From: Hyphomicrobiales bacterium
GTDB lineage: Bacteria > Pseudomonadota > Alphaproteobacteria > Rhizobiales > Rhizobiaceae
DNA: 64,000 bases
NCBI GenBank assembly: GCA_900467185.1
Contig: UBPA01000005.1
Location: forward strand, 1 to 64,000
Direction of reading: 5' to 3'
Position 1 is the stretch's first letter, and each line of letters starts with the position of its first letter. Positions 16,146 to 24,257 of this stretch are shown one piece after another. The notes under the pieces were generated by a model. It worked only from the letters and a program-made list of their open reading frames with translations. It was not told where the DNA came from and did not search any database. Made by a program: the position numbers and the translations under genes.

Positions 16146-17225
16146 TCAGTCCTGTCCCGTCTCTTCGTTCGCCCGCCGCGGCGTCGGCAATGTCTTCCGA
16201 TCGTTGTCCGAAAGTCGGGCGGCCAGCTTGTCGAGCGTGCGGCGCATGGAGCGCGCCTCTTCCTGCTGCGCCTCGATCCAGTCGCGCAGCATCTGCTGCT
16301 CGCCGCGCATGTTCTTCACCAAGCCCTGAATGCCCTCGGCAAGGCTGGCCATGGCAGCCGTCGTGCGCTGGCTGGTGCCGCCCTCCTGCGTCATGCGGCT
16401 CAGCTCCTCGGCGATAAGCCGCAGGTCTTCGGAGCGATCGCCCGTTCCCGCATCCGAGCGCACGTTCACGTCCGAGCTGACATCGGTGACGGAAGACAGC
16501 CAGTTTTCGAGTTCGGTATAGAAGCGGCTCTGCGCCCGGCCGGCCTGCAGGTCGAGGAAGCCGAGGACCAGCGAGCTCGCCAGACCGAAGAGCGAGGTGG
16601 AAAAGGCCGTGCCCATGCCGGTCAAGGGTGCGGAGAGGCCGGTCTTCAGCGCCGAGAGCACGTCTTCCGTGCTGCCGCTGCCGGCATCCAGCGACTGGAT
16701 GACGGTGTTGATGGAGCCGATGGTGCCGAGCAGGCCCCAGAAGGTGCCGAGCAGACCGAGAAAGACGAGAAGGCCGATGAGATAGCGCGACGTGTCGCGC
16801 GATTCATCGAGCCGGGTGGCGATGCTGTCGAGAATGGAGCGGAGCGCGGCGGTGGAGATCGCCATCGAATGCCGCTTGCCGATCAACGCGCGCATGGGGG
16901 CGAGGAGAACCGGATCGCGCCCGACCTTGTCGGCGCTGCCGGCGGCGCGGAAGCTGTTGAACCAGCGCACTTCGGGCCTGAGCGCCAGAACATGGGTGAA
17001 GACGAGGAGGATGCCGATCAGCAGCACGCCGAGGATCAGCCCGTTGAGGCCGGGATTGCTCAGGAAGGCGGCCTGCGCCTGCCGGAACAGGATGGCCCCG
17101 ACGAAACCGACGATGATGAGGAAGATGACCATGGTCCAGAAGAACACCATGGGGCTCGTCAGCTTGTTCGGATTATAGTCCCCGCCCTGCTCCGCATCCC
17201 AGCCAGACAATGTCAGTTTCGCCAT
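16146..17225 (-). CDS. MotA/TolQ/ExbB-like proton channel subunit
   Basis: The protein has 359 residues with four hydrophobic segments: about 28-48, 63-83, a pair around 145-170, and 205-230. The LLVFLGLLGTFWGLLGTI segment is the MotA/TolQ/ExbB channel signature. The last 110 residues are cytoplasmic, Gln, Glu and Arg rich. With the OmpA/MotB-like gene 1 nt downstream it forms a two-gene motor unit. No TolA, TolB, TonB or flagellar gene is nearby, so this is not a standard Tol, Ton or Mot system. Zorya defence ZorA/ZorB look similar, but the effector genes are absent here. Confidence 0.8.
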   Translation of the reverse strand: MAKLTLSGWDAEQGGDYNPNKLTSPMVFFWTMVIFLIIVGFVGAILFRQAQAAFLSNPGLNGLILGVLLIGILLVFTHVLALRPEVRWFNSFRAAGSADKVGRDPVLLAPMRALIGKRHSMAISTAALRSILDSIATRLDESRDTSRYLIGLLVFLGLLGTFWGLLGTIGSINTVIQSLDAGSGSTEDVLSALKTGLSAPLTGMGTAFSTSLFGLASSLVLGFLDLQAGRAQSRFYTELENWLSSVTDVSSDVNVRSDAGTGDRSEDLRLIAEELSRMTQEGGTSQRTTAAMASLAEGIQGLVKNMRGEQQMLRDWIEAQQEEARSMRRTLDKLAARLSDNDRKTLPTPRRANEETGQD

Positions 17226-17483
17226 GCCGCTTCTCTCGATTCCCAGCCGGCCGCCCGGTCATCTCTCGGCCGGGCCCGGCCATATGGCGCAGACCCTACT
17301 GCATAATTGACCAAACCGGAACGGTTCGCGCGCATATTCTGCAGGAGATCAACGACCTAGGCAGGCCCCGGGTAACCGCGGCGCCGGGGGGATATCGACG
17401 CGGGAAAACGGCGGAAATGGGACGTGCCGGCGCGAGCTCCGGCAGGTCCGAGCGTGGTGACGTTCCCGGATTACGTGCCCGAA

Positions 17484-18284
17484 TTACTTGCCCGGCATCG
17501 GGCGGTGCAGGACCTCGTGCAGCGCCTTGCGGATATATTCGTTGCCGGCGATGATCGAGCCGTCCTCGATCGGCTTGTTGCCGCCGTCGATATCGGCGAT
17601 CCAGCCGCCCGCCTCGCGCACCATCAGGATGCCGGCGGCCAGATCCCACGGCATCAGGTCGCGTTCCCAGTGGCCGTCGAACCGGCCGGCCGCGACATAG
17701 GCGAGTGCCAGCGACGGCGAGCCGAGGCTGCGCACGCCGGCGACTTCGCCCATCACATGCCGCAGTTCGATGAGGTGGTTGCCGTGGTGGCCGCGGCCGA
17801 GGAACGGCGTGCCCGAGGAAATGACGGCATCCGACAGGCTGCGGCGAGCGGCCACACGCAGACGGCGATCGTTGAGGAAGGCCCCGCCGCCGCGCTCGGC
17901 CGTGTAGAGTTCGTCGGTCGCCGGGTTGAGGATGACGGCCGTGACGATTTCGCCCTGACGCTCCAGCGCGACCGTGATGGCGAAATGGGGAATGCCGTGC
18001 AGGAAGTTGGCGGCGCCGTCGAGCGTATCGACGATCCAGCGATGCGCGCCATCCGTGCCCACGACCTCGTCGCCGTCCTCGCCGAGATAGCCATAGGTCG
18101 GGCGGGCCTTCATCAGCTCCTCGCGCAGGATCTTCTCGGCCTTGCGATCGGCCTGCGACACGTAGTCGCCCGGCCCCTTCATGGAGACCTGCAGGTTCTG
18201 CACCTCGCCGAAATCGCGGGACAACGACTTGCCCGCCTTGAAGGCGGCCTGGACCATGACGTTGAGAAGGGCGGAACGGGCCAT
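17484..18284 (-). CDS. suhB: SuhB-like inositol monophosphatase family protein, altered active site
   Basis: The protein has 266 residues, the usual SuhB length, starting MARSALLNVMVQAAFKAGKS. The metal-binding residues are largely kept: GDYVSQAD, the first Glu of GED, both Asp of the D-x-x-D motif, and PWD near the C-terminus. However, the family signature D-P-[IL]-D-G-T reads D-T-L-D-G-A here, so the catalytic threonine (Thr95 in human IMPase) is Ala. The glutamate pair GEE is GED. The protein may have low or no phosphatase activity. SuhB also works in ribosomal antitermination, so a non-enzymatic role is possible. ATG 18284 was chosen over the unconserved extension to 18389. Confidence 0.85.
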   Translation of the reverse strand: MARSALLNVMVQAAFKAGKSLSRDFGEVQNLQVSMKGPGDYVSQADRKAEKILREELMKARPTYGYLGEDGDEVVGTDGAHRWIVDTLDGAANFLHGIPHFAITVALERQGEIVTAVILNPATDELYTAERGGGAFLNDRRLRVAARRSLSDAVISSGTPFLGRGHHGNHLIELRHVMGEVAGVRSLGSPSLALAYVAAGRFDGHWERDLMPWDLAAGILMVREAGGWIADIDGGNKPIEDGSIIAGNEYIRKALHEVLHRPMPGK

Positions 18285-18504
18285 TTCGGGCTTCCTCTGA
18301 AAAAAGCGCCGGAGAGAGGACCGGCAGATCGCGGGGCTGTCACAGAACGGTCGGCGACGACGGCGTCCTTCAAGGAGACCGGGGATCAAGCCGACAACGC
18401 GGCGGATCGTCCTGACGATCCACCGGGCGGCGCTTCAAGACCACAGATCCCGGCGCATTTCAAGTCCCTGGACGCAGCCGGTGCGGCCCGAGGGCGCGGC
18501 AGGC

Positions 18505-19737
18505 TCAGCCCCGAACGGCCCGAAAGCGGTTCGCCGCCTCGCGGGCCGCCTTCTGCTGCTCTTCGCCGATGCCGAGATAGAAGTCCTCGAGATCGTCGTC
18601 CTTAAGGCCCGCGCGGCGCGACAGCACGTACCACTTGGCCGCCTCCACGGGATTGGGCCGCGTGCCGATGGCGTTGATATAGAGGTGCGACAGCTTGTTC
18701 TGCGCGACGACATTGCCGGAGTTCGCCGCGCGCAGCATCCAGCCGAACCCCTGCTCGAGGTTGCGGCTGCCGCCGACTCCGTCCACGAGCCAGATGCCGG
18801 CATCGAGCTGGGCCGTATCCACCCCGGCGGCGGCGGCCCGCAACAGCCACTCCCGCGCCCGCGCCCGCTTCTCGTCGGGAATGCCGTCGACATTCAGATA
18901 GATCTGCGACAGCGCATATTGCGCATCGGCAATGCCCTGAACGGCGGATTTCTCGTAATAGGGCAAGGCCGCCTTCAGCCCGGCCTGACCCGGCTGGTCG
19001 GCGACCAGCAGCTGGCCGTAATTGAACTGCGCGGACGCATTGCCCCGGTCGGCCGCCTTCTTCATCAGCTCCTCGGAGCGGGCCTTGTCGCGCGGCACGT
19101 CCCGCCCCTCCATCAGGAGGATTGCATATTTGAACATGGCGGAGGGGTCGCCGGAGGCCGCGGCCTGCCCGTACCAGAAGGCGGCATCCTTCGGTTTGCG
19201 CGGCACGCCGAGCCCTTGGGCGAAAATTTCCGCCACCAGCGTCTGCGCCGAGGCATCGCCCAGCTGCGCGCGCGGCAGGGCGAGCTCCATGGCCGTGAGG
19301 TAGTAGCCGCGCTGGAACGCGCCATAGGCGTCGTCCGCCTTGCCCTCGAAGGGCTTTTCCGCCGGAAGTGCCGGAAGGGCGACGCCCATGCGCTCCAGCA
19401 CGTTGACGCCGCCGGACGGCGCGATCTTGCCGTCGGCAGGCCTCGCCTCGCCGCCCGGCCGCTGCAGCGCCGGGATTTCGTTTTCCGGAAGGGCTGCGCC
19501 GTTGAAGGGGGTGATGCGGCCGCGCTTGGCCGTCACGCCGGTGTCGCCCGTCGCCTCCGTCTCCGGCGCGGTCGCGGCATCCGTCTCAGCCGCCGCCGGT
19601 GTTTCGGCCGGGGCGATGATGGCCGTGTCGGGCTCGACGCCCGGAAGCGCATCCTGCGCACCGGCAGGCAGGCCCGCCACGCTCAGAGAGAACAGGGCAG
19701 CGGAAAAAAGGCGGAGACGGGGCAAACGATCCAGCAT
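18505..19737 (-). CDS. Secreted Sel1-repeat (TPR-like) protein
   Basis: The protein has 410 residues. It begins with a signal peptide (MLDRLPRLRLFSAALFSLSV, cleavage near GAQD), then an acidic, Ala and Pro-rich disordered region to about residue 125. At least six Sel1-like repeats follow, recognised by A-x-x-x-x-G-x-x-x-A-Q-x-x-L-G spacing (for example GNASAQFNYGQLLVADQPGQ). Such repeats make a protein-binding superhelix in the periplasm. It ends in a charged tail (EEQQKAAREAANRFR). It lies 8 nt after the ThiE-like gene on the same strand and 220 nt before suhB. A cell-envelope scaffold role is likely but unproven. Confidence 0.8.
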   Translation of the reverse strand: MLDRLPRLRLFSAALFSLSVAGLPAGAQDALPGVEPDTAIIAPAETPAAAETDAATAPETEATGDTGVTAKRGRITPFNGAALPENEIPALQRPGGEARPADGKIAPSGGVNVLERMGVALPALPAEKPFEGKADDAYGAFQRGYYLTAMELALPRAQLGDASAQTLVAEIFAQGLGVPRKPKDAAFWYGQAAASGDPSAMFKYAILLMEGRDVPRDKARSEELMKKAADRGNASAQFNYGQLLVADQPGQAGLKAALPYYEKSAVQGIADAQYALSQIYLNVDGIPDEKRARAREWLLRAAAAGVDTAQLDAGIWLVDGVGGSRNLEQGFGWMLRAANSGNVVAQNKLSHLYINAIGTRPNPVEAAKWYVLSRRAGLKDDDLEDFYLGIGEEQQKAAREAANRFRAVRG

Positions 19738-19745
19738 GCCCGGTC

Positions 19746-20399
19746 TTAAGCGCCAAACCGTGGCGCTTTTTCGTCAAGCAACGCATTGACCTCGGCAATG
19801 ACGGCGGCAGCCCGCTCCGGCACCTCGAAAACGGCCCGGTGCAGCGCGACGAATTCGGCACCGCTTTCGGCGACCACGAGGGCAGAGGCCGGGTCGGCAC
19901 CGCCCATGACGATGCAGGGGATCTCGATCATCGACGACCACCATTCGCCGAGCGCCACGTTCTTCGCATGCGCCTCCGGCTTGATGTCGCCGTTCAGCTT
20001 GCCGAAGAAGATATAATCGGGCTTCGCCTCGCCGATCTCCAGCGCATGATGCCGGTCGGCCGCATTGCCGCCGCCGACGATGAGCTTCGGCGAGAATTTC
20101 TCCATTGCCTCGCTCATGGCCTCGTGATTGCCCTCGACATGCAGGCCGTCGGCGCGGGCCCGCCCGGCAACGCGGGTATCGCCCGCGACGAGCGCCGCGG
20201 CGCCGGCCTCCTGAATGATCGGGACGAGCGCTTCGGCGTGTTTCTGGAAGGCCTGGTCGTCCAGCCCGTATTGCGGCACGATGACGGAGGCGACATCGCC
20301 TCCCTTCAGGGCATCGCCGACGATGCGGGCGCGCTCCGCGGCATCCGCGATATCGGGAACGATGAGGACGAGGCGGCAGCGATTGTCGGTCAGGCTCAT
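19746..20399 (-). CDS. ThiE-like protein (thiamine phosphate synthase superfamily), divergent
   Basis: The protein has 217 residues and the phosphate-binding barrel layout of ThiE/TenI, with GGDVASVIVPQYG, ADGLHVEG and a C-terminal VMGGADPASALVVAESGAEFVALHRAVFE. Compared with typical ThiE, several signature positions are changed: the R-x-D-V-A-x-x-x-x-A-D-G-V-H-L-G-Q stretch reads RVAGRARADGLHVEG, and no clear pyrophosphate loop G-P-x-x-x-T-x-T-K is present. No thi operon or THI-box riboswitch is visible upstream. It may be a paralogue with another phosphorylated substrate. The stop lies 8 nt before the Sel1 gene. ATG 20399 gives the family-like N-terminus. Confidence 0.65.
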   Translation of the reverse strand: MSLTDNRCRLVLIVPDIADAAERARIVGDALKGGDVASVIVPQYGLDDQAFQKHAEALVPIIQEAGAAALVAGDTRVAGRARADGLHVEGNHEAMSEAMEKFSPKLIVGGGNAADRHHALEIGEAKPDYIFFGKLNGDIKPEAHAKNVALGEWWSSMIEIPCIVMGGADPASALVVAESGAEFVALHRAVFEVPERAAAVIAEVNALLDEKAPRFGA

Positions 20400-20643
20400 G
20401 AAGGTGCTCCGGCAGGCGACGGGGACGTGCGTCTGCGTGTTGTCTGTGCGCCCAGCGATACCCGCTCGCGGGTCGGGGATCAACCATGCCAGGACAACCC
20501 TCCCGACGGGGCAACTCTACCTGTGAGAGAAAATCGCGAAAAAACATGCTCGCGAACGGCGAGCATTAGCAAGTTGCGAAAAATAGGTTGCAGCAACGCA
20601 CAATTTACTTGATGACAATGTGCATTTCTAATAACGTTCTAAT

Positions 20644-20904
20644 ATGTCAAATCTGTCACCCTTCAATGCCATCGCAGACCCAAATCGCCGCTACCTGCTC
20701 GAGGAGCTTCGGCGTGCGCCGAAAACCGTCAACGAGCTCGCCGAAGGCTTACCGATCAGTCGTCCGGCGGTTTCGCAGCATCTCAAGGCTCTGCTCGATT
20801 CCAACCTCGTTTCCGTCTCGCCCAACGGGACCAAGCGCATCTACCAGATCAACAAGCCGGGGTTCGACGTCGTCAATCTCTGGCTGGATCAGTTCTGGGC
20901 CTAG
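20644..20904 (+). CDS. ArsR-type winged-helix regulator (short)
   Basis: An 86-residue single-domain protein. The winged helix-turn-helix is complete: RRYLLEELRRAPKTVNELAE, the recognition helix region ISRPAVSQHLKALLDSNLV, and a wing with RIYQINKP. It has no metal-binding cysteine pair, so it is probably not a metal sensor. It resembles the small ArsR proteins that pair with SRPBCC or transporter genes, but no such partner follows here: the next 800 nt hold no clear gene. The region upstream is AT-rich (20,560-20,640), which suits a promoter. Start by the first ATG, as the helix begins within seven residues. Confidence 0.85.
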   Translation: MSNLSPFNAIADPNRRYLLEELRRAPKTVNELAEGLPISRPAVSQHLKALLDSNLVSVSPNGTKRIYQINKPGFDVVNLWLDQFWA

Positions 20905-21299
20905 TTGTCCCTGCGCATACGGCTATCGGCCGCGCGCCGACCGCGACGTGTCGGCTCGCGCCTGGAGATAGCCGCCGCAGCGAGGGCAAAGCCTGAACCC
21001 GCCACCGGAACCCGCCTTCGGGCGCTTGCCGCAAAAGCCTGAGCCGTTCCCGCTGTCGTGCACGGTCTGCGCGACGTGCGTCGGACAAGGCTGCGACACG
21101 CGCACCTCGGCGTCGCACGGCGAACCCGATTTTCGGGGGAATTGCCGGCGTCAAGCGTGGACTGCCTGCGATGTTCGAGAGCTCGCCGACGTCGTGCAGG
21201 TGTGGCATTCGCAGATTTCAGGACAGCCGGCCTGCCGCAATGTTCGCTGCTGCTGCGCGGCGACGATGACCGCCTCTGCCTGCGCGATATCCCGTCATA

Positions 21300-21490
21300 A
21301 TTCACGCCTCGGCTTACCCTGCACCCGCCATCGTCATGCATTCGGACGACGCCTGTTCCGGGACGAGGTGTCGTGCACGGTCGTCCGACTCCCGCCTCGC
21401 CGGCGGCAGGTCGAAGGGCGGGGCGAGGCGAAGTCCGCCCCAATCCCTCATCCCGACCACTCCCGTTCCTGCAGGGGCAGCAGAATCACC
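21300..21490. repeat. Degenerate dispersed-repeat remnants
   Basis: Two stretches read on the minus strand are similar to each other: GGAACGGGAGTGGTCGGGAT near 21475 and GGAACAGGCGTCGTCCGAAT near 21360. Both carry the CATCG/CGATG and CCCGG-type segments often seen in short rhizobial palindromic repeats. The copies are too worn to define ends. Confidence 0.3.
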
Positions 21491-21600
21491 CGACATAGTC
21501 CGAGCTTGAAAGATGGTGGACGCGAAGAACGTCGGTCGGCCGATCGCCGGGATCGGCGCTCCGATGCCGGACGCACCGTTTTTCGCGCGCCGGAAAAGCC

Positions 21601-21639
21601 GACGCCTCGCAGACGGCGTTGACCGATCTGCGAGGCGTC
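21601..21639. terminator. Perfect 13-bp hairpin, possible terminator
   Basis: GACGCCTCGCAGA (21601-21613) pairs with TCTGCGAGGCGTC (21627-21639) around a 13-nt loop. On the plus strand TTGCTTC follows, and on the minus strand GGCTTTTCC follows. It could terminate the YdcH-type gene on the minus strand, 88 nt after its stop. Confidence 0.5.
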
Positions 21640-21726
21640 TTGCTTCAAAAGCGCGGACCTGGCGCCGTCATGATCGGCTGGGTCCGGCTATCCCGTGAAT
21701 TTCTCTGGAGAGAATGCTTTACGTAA

Positions 21727-21900
21727 TCAATGAGTCGTCGAACGGATCTTCGTGATCTCGTCCTTCAAACGCAGCTTCCGACGCTTGATCGTGGCAATAT
21801 ACTCGTCTTCCACAGACGGTCTCGTGAGAGCCGAATGCAGTTCTTCTTCGAGAGCACCGTGTTTTTTCTCAAGCGTTGCAAGATGAGCCTCAATGTTCAT
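21727..21900 (-). CDS. YdcH family protein (DUF465), copy A
   Basis: The product has 57 residues: MNIEAHLATLEKKHGALEEE followed by a second helix ending KLRLKDEITKI. This is the DUF465/YdcH helical hairpin, a small cytosolic coiled-coil family of unknown function. A strong AAGGAAGGGAC site precedes ATG 21900, which decides against the longer frame from 21927. A second DUF465 gene is transcribed divergently 298 nt away. The two share the closing L-x-[IL]-K-D-x-I-T-K-I motif but differ elsewhere, so they are paralogues, not a recent duplication. Confidence 0.85.
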   Translation of the reverse strand: MNIEAHLATLEKKHGALEEELHSALTRPSVEDEYIATIKRRKLRLKDEITKIRSTTH

Positions 21901-22198
21901 GTGGCAGTCCCTTCCTTTTGCTTGCATCCGGTCGCCAGGCGCCGGATGTTCAGGTTCTAACCGGGGAAGTGTGCCATGCGTTTGCCGATTTGTCGAAGGC
22001 GAAATCGCAGAAACGGATAACTTCCCGTGAACGATCGTTCTATGCTAGAGGATCGCGCCTTGGATGAATCACGCACGGGGCCGGAAGGTTCCCGCCGTGT
22101 CGCGATGATCCGAAGCGGCCGCGTGAGACCGTGCGGCCACGCACCCATTTTCTTACCCGACGACAGTTCTGCCGCCGGATGCCGACAGGGAAATCCTC

Positions 22199-22402
22199 AT
22201 GCCCGATCAGGACCAGGCCGAACTCAGACTGAGCGTTGCGCGTCTGCGGCAGGAGCACGAGGATTACGATGTCGCCATCAACGCGATGATCCAGACCGGC
22301 TGCGACGCGCTGCGCATTCAGCGGATGAAGAAGAAAAAGCTGGCCATCAAGGACAAGATCACCAAGATCGAGGATGTCATCATTCCCGACATCATCGCCT
22401 GA
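22199..22402 (+). CDS. YdcH family protein (DUF465), copy B
   Basis: The product has 67 residues, with MPDQDQAELRLSVARLRQEH as the first helix and RMKKKKLAIKDKITKIEDVI as the second, matching the DUF465 helical hairpin. It is divergent from copy A. The intergenic region holds a perfect palindrome GAACGATCGTTC at 22025-22036. The start is the first ATG after AGGGAAATCCTC. It precedes purE by 104 nt but is not clearly in its operon. The function is unknown for the family. Confidence 0.85.
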   Translation: MPDQDQAELRLSVARLRQEHEDYDVAINAMIQTGCDALRIQRMKKKKLAIKDKITKIEDVIIPDIIA

Positions 22403-22506
22403 TCCGGGCGTGATGCGGATCCGAGACACGACGAGCCTGAACCCCTTATTTCCAGCGCGGGCATGCGTGACGGCCGGCGCGAATCTCTCTCCAAGGAGTG
22501 CCAGAC

Positions 22507-23007
22507 GTGACGAACCCCGGTCCGCCCCCCGTCGCCATCATCATGGGAAGCCAGTCCGACTGGGAAACCATGAAGAATGCCGCCGACACGCTCGATTCGC
22601 TCGACATTCCCTATGAAGCGCGCATCATTTCCGCCCACCGCACACCCGACCGGCTGGTGACCTTCGCCACCTCCGCCCGCGAGGAGGGCTTCAAGGTGAT
22701 CATCGCCGGGGCCGGGGGCGCCGCCCATCTTCCCGGCATGACCGCCGCCATGACCCCCCTGCCCGTCTTCGGCGTGCCGGTGCAGTCGAAGACCATGTCC
22801 GGTCAGGACAGCCTGCTCTCCATCGTCCAGATGCCGGCCGGCATTCCCGTGGGCACGCTCGCCATCGGCCGGGCCGGCGCCATCAACGCAGCGCTCCTGG
22901 CCGCGGCCGTGCTTGCGCTGTCCGATCCGGATCTCGCCGACCGGCTGGATATCTTCCGCGCCGAGCAGAGCACCGCGGTCGCCGAATATCCGGTCGATCC
23001 GGCATGA
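22507..23007 (+). CDS. purE: N5-carboxyaminoimidazole ribonucleotide mutase
   Basis: The product has 166 residues. The class I PurE motifs are MGSQSDW near residue 13, [10 protein letters not shown] near 40, and [11 protein letters not shown] near 71. It moves the carboxyl group of N5-CAIR to CAIR in purine synthesis. I chose the GTG at 22507: AAGGAG (22493-22498) is 8 nt upstream, whereas the earlier GTG at 22498 overlaps that site. Its stop overlaps the purK start by 4 nt (ATGA), so the two are translationally coupled, as their sequential reactions suggest. Confidence 0.95.
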   Translation: MTNPGPPPVAIIMGSQSDWETMKNAADTLDSLDIPYEARIISAHRTPDRLVTFATSAREEGFKVIIAGAGGAAHLPGMTAAMTPLPVFGVPVQSKTMSGQDSLLSIVQMPAGIPVGTLAIGRAGAINAALLAAAVLALSDPDLADRLDIFRAEQSTAVAEYPVDPA

Positions 23008-24053
23008 TGACGCTCGGCATCATCGGTGGCGGCCAGCTCGGCCGCATGCTCGCCATGGCCGCCGCACGCCTCAACGTCCGCACCGTCATCCTCGAGCCGC
23101 AGGCGGACTGTCCGGCAGCGCAGGCCGCCAACCGGCAGATCAGGGCACCGTATGACGACGAGGCCGCGCTCGACGCCCTGGCGGACGCCTGCGATATCGT
23201 CACCTACGAATTCGAGAACGTGCCCGTCGCCGCCGCCGCGCGCCTTGCGCGCACTCTGCCGGTCTACCCGCCGCCGAAGGCGCTGGAGGTCGCGCAGGAC
23301 CGCGTGACAGAAAAACGGTTCCTCAATGCCTGCGGACTCGAGACGGCCCGGTTCCACGCGGTGGACAGCGCCGCGGAGCTGGCCGCAGCGCTCGCGGATT
23401 TCGGCGGCAAGGGCGTGCTGAAGACCCGTCGCCTCGGCTATGACGGCAAGGGCCAGCATGTCTTTCGCGATGGCGGGGAGGATGCAGCGGGTGTCTACGC
23501 GCGCCTGGGCGCGGTGCCGCTGATTCTGGAAAGCTTCATCACCTTCGACCGGGAAATCTCCATCATCGCCGCACGTGGCACCGACGGCGCGTTCGCGGCC
23601 TTCGATCCGGCGGAGAACGTTCACCGCAACGGTATTCTGCACACCTCCACCGTTCCCGCCACGATCGATGCCGCGGCGACGCAGGCCGCGACCGCTGCCG
23701 CAAAGGCTATACTCGAAACGCTGGATTACATCGGCGTCATCGGCGTCGAGTTCTTCGTGCGGCCGGATGGCGGGCTCGTCGTCAACGAGATCGCGCCCCG
23801 CGTGCACAATTCCGGCCACTGGACGGAAGCCGCCTGCGTGGTCTCGCAGTTCGAGCAGCATATTCGCGCCGTTTGCGGCCTGCCGCTTGGGCATACCGCC
23901 CGCCATTCGGACGCGGTGACGCAGAACCTCATCGGCGACGACATCCACGACCTGCCGCGCTGGCTGCAGGAAGCCCGCACGCTCGTTCATCTCTACGGCA
24001 AGGAGGAGGCCCGGCCGGGTCGCAAGATGGGCCATGTGACGGTGCTGACCTGA
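23004..24053 (+). CDS. purK: N5-carboxyaminoimidazole ribonucleotide synthase
   Basis: The product has 349 residues. It starts [20 protein letters not shown], a dinucleotide-fold-like N-terminal domain, followed by ATP-grasp elements: [12 protein letters not shown] near residue 140, [13 protein letters not shown] near 180, and GVEFFV with [14 protein letters not shown] near 255-285. It makes N5-CAIR from AIR, bicarbonate and ATP, feeding PurE. The overlap with purE indicates one operon. No terminator follows directly. A promoter-like pair and a hairpin lie between it and rpmJ. Confidence 0.95.
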   Translation: MMTLGIIGGGQLGRMLAMAAARLNVRTVILEPQADCPAAQAANRQIRAPYDDEAALDALADACDIVTYEFENVPVAAAARLARTLPVYPPPKALEVAQDRVTEKRFLNACGLETARFHAVDSAAELAAALADFGGKGVLKTRRLGYDGKGQHVFRDGGEDAAGVYARLGAVPLILESFITFDREISIIAARGTDGAFAAFDPAENVHRNGILHTSTVPATIDAAATQAATAAAKAILETLDYIGVIGVEFFVRPDGGLVVNEIAPRVHNSGHWTEAACVVSQFEQHIRAVCGLPLGHTARHSDAVTQNLIGDDIHDLPRWLQEARTLVHLYGKEEARPGRKMGHVTVLT

Positions 24054-24120
24054 GGCTTTCGCCGGATGTCGCCAGCCTGCCGAAAACCGGGCTTTCCGGC
24101 CAAAATCACTGCCCTTATGG

Positions 24121-24149
24121 TTGACAGCGGCCCGGGCTCGGGGTATTTG
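24121..24149 (+). promoter_or_regulatory. Near-consensus sigma-70 promoter upstream of rpmJ
   Basis: TTGACA at 24121-24126, a 17-nt spacer and TATTTG at 24144-24149. The -35 element is a perfect match. The predicted start is near 24156, only about 9 nt before the hairpin below. Confidence 0.6.
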
Positions 24150-24164
24150 CCAGCCACCGTAAAG

Positions 24165-24203
24165 AGCGCGCTCAGCCCTGACAGGCTCGCAGGCGCGCTT
24201 TTT
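24165..24203 (+). terminator. Hairpin with T tract in the rpmJ leader (attenuator or sRNA end)
   Basis: AGCGCGC (24165-24171) pairs with GCGCGCT (24193-24199), with an inner AGCC/GGCT stem, followed by TTTTT. It stands 50 nt downstream of a strong promoter and 55 nt before rpmJ. Confidence 0.6.
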
Positions 24204-24257
24204 GATTGTTTAGACCCTGTGCGAATGTGCATTCGCCGCAACCTGCGGATCAGAAAG

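Larger units (their letters stand above)
20905..21726. other. Gene-poor stretch of about 820 nt
   Basis: All frames give only short, basic, low-conservation readings. I see no protein family. Within it are degenerate dispersed-repeat sequence (21300-21490) and one strong hairpin (21601-21639). A 60-codon minus-strand reading with CPRCG near its end (20923-21105) is the only frame with a hint of a motif, and I do not consider it supported. The stretch could be an eroded gene or a repeat island. Confidence 0.6.

Noticed and set aside
15116-17225. Zorya anti-phage system (ZorA/ZorB)
   Set aside because: The pair resembles ZorA/ZorB in type, but no ZorC, ZorD or ZorE is next to it and the neighbours are housekeeping genes. 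I kept it as an unassigned motor pair.
20400-20640. THI-box (TPP) riboswitch upstream of the ThiE-like gene
   Set aside because: The conserved CTGAGA and ACCTGATC-type segments are not present in the region upstream of ATG 20399.
20923-21105. 60-codon minus-strand reading from GTG with CPRCG near its end, possible zinc-ribbon protein
   Set aside because: The motif is incomplete, there is no ribosome binding site, and the rest is low-complexity and basic as in all frames around it.
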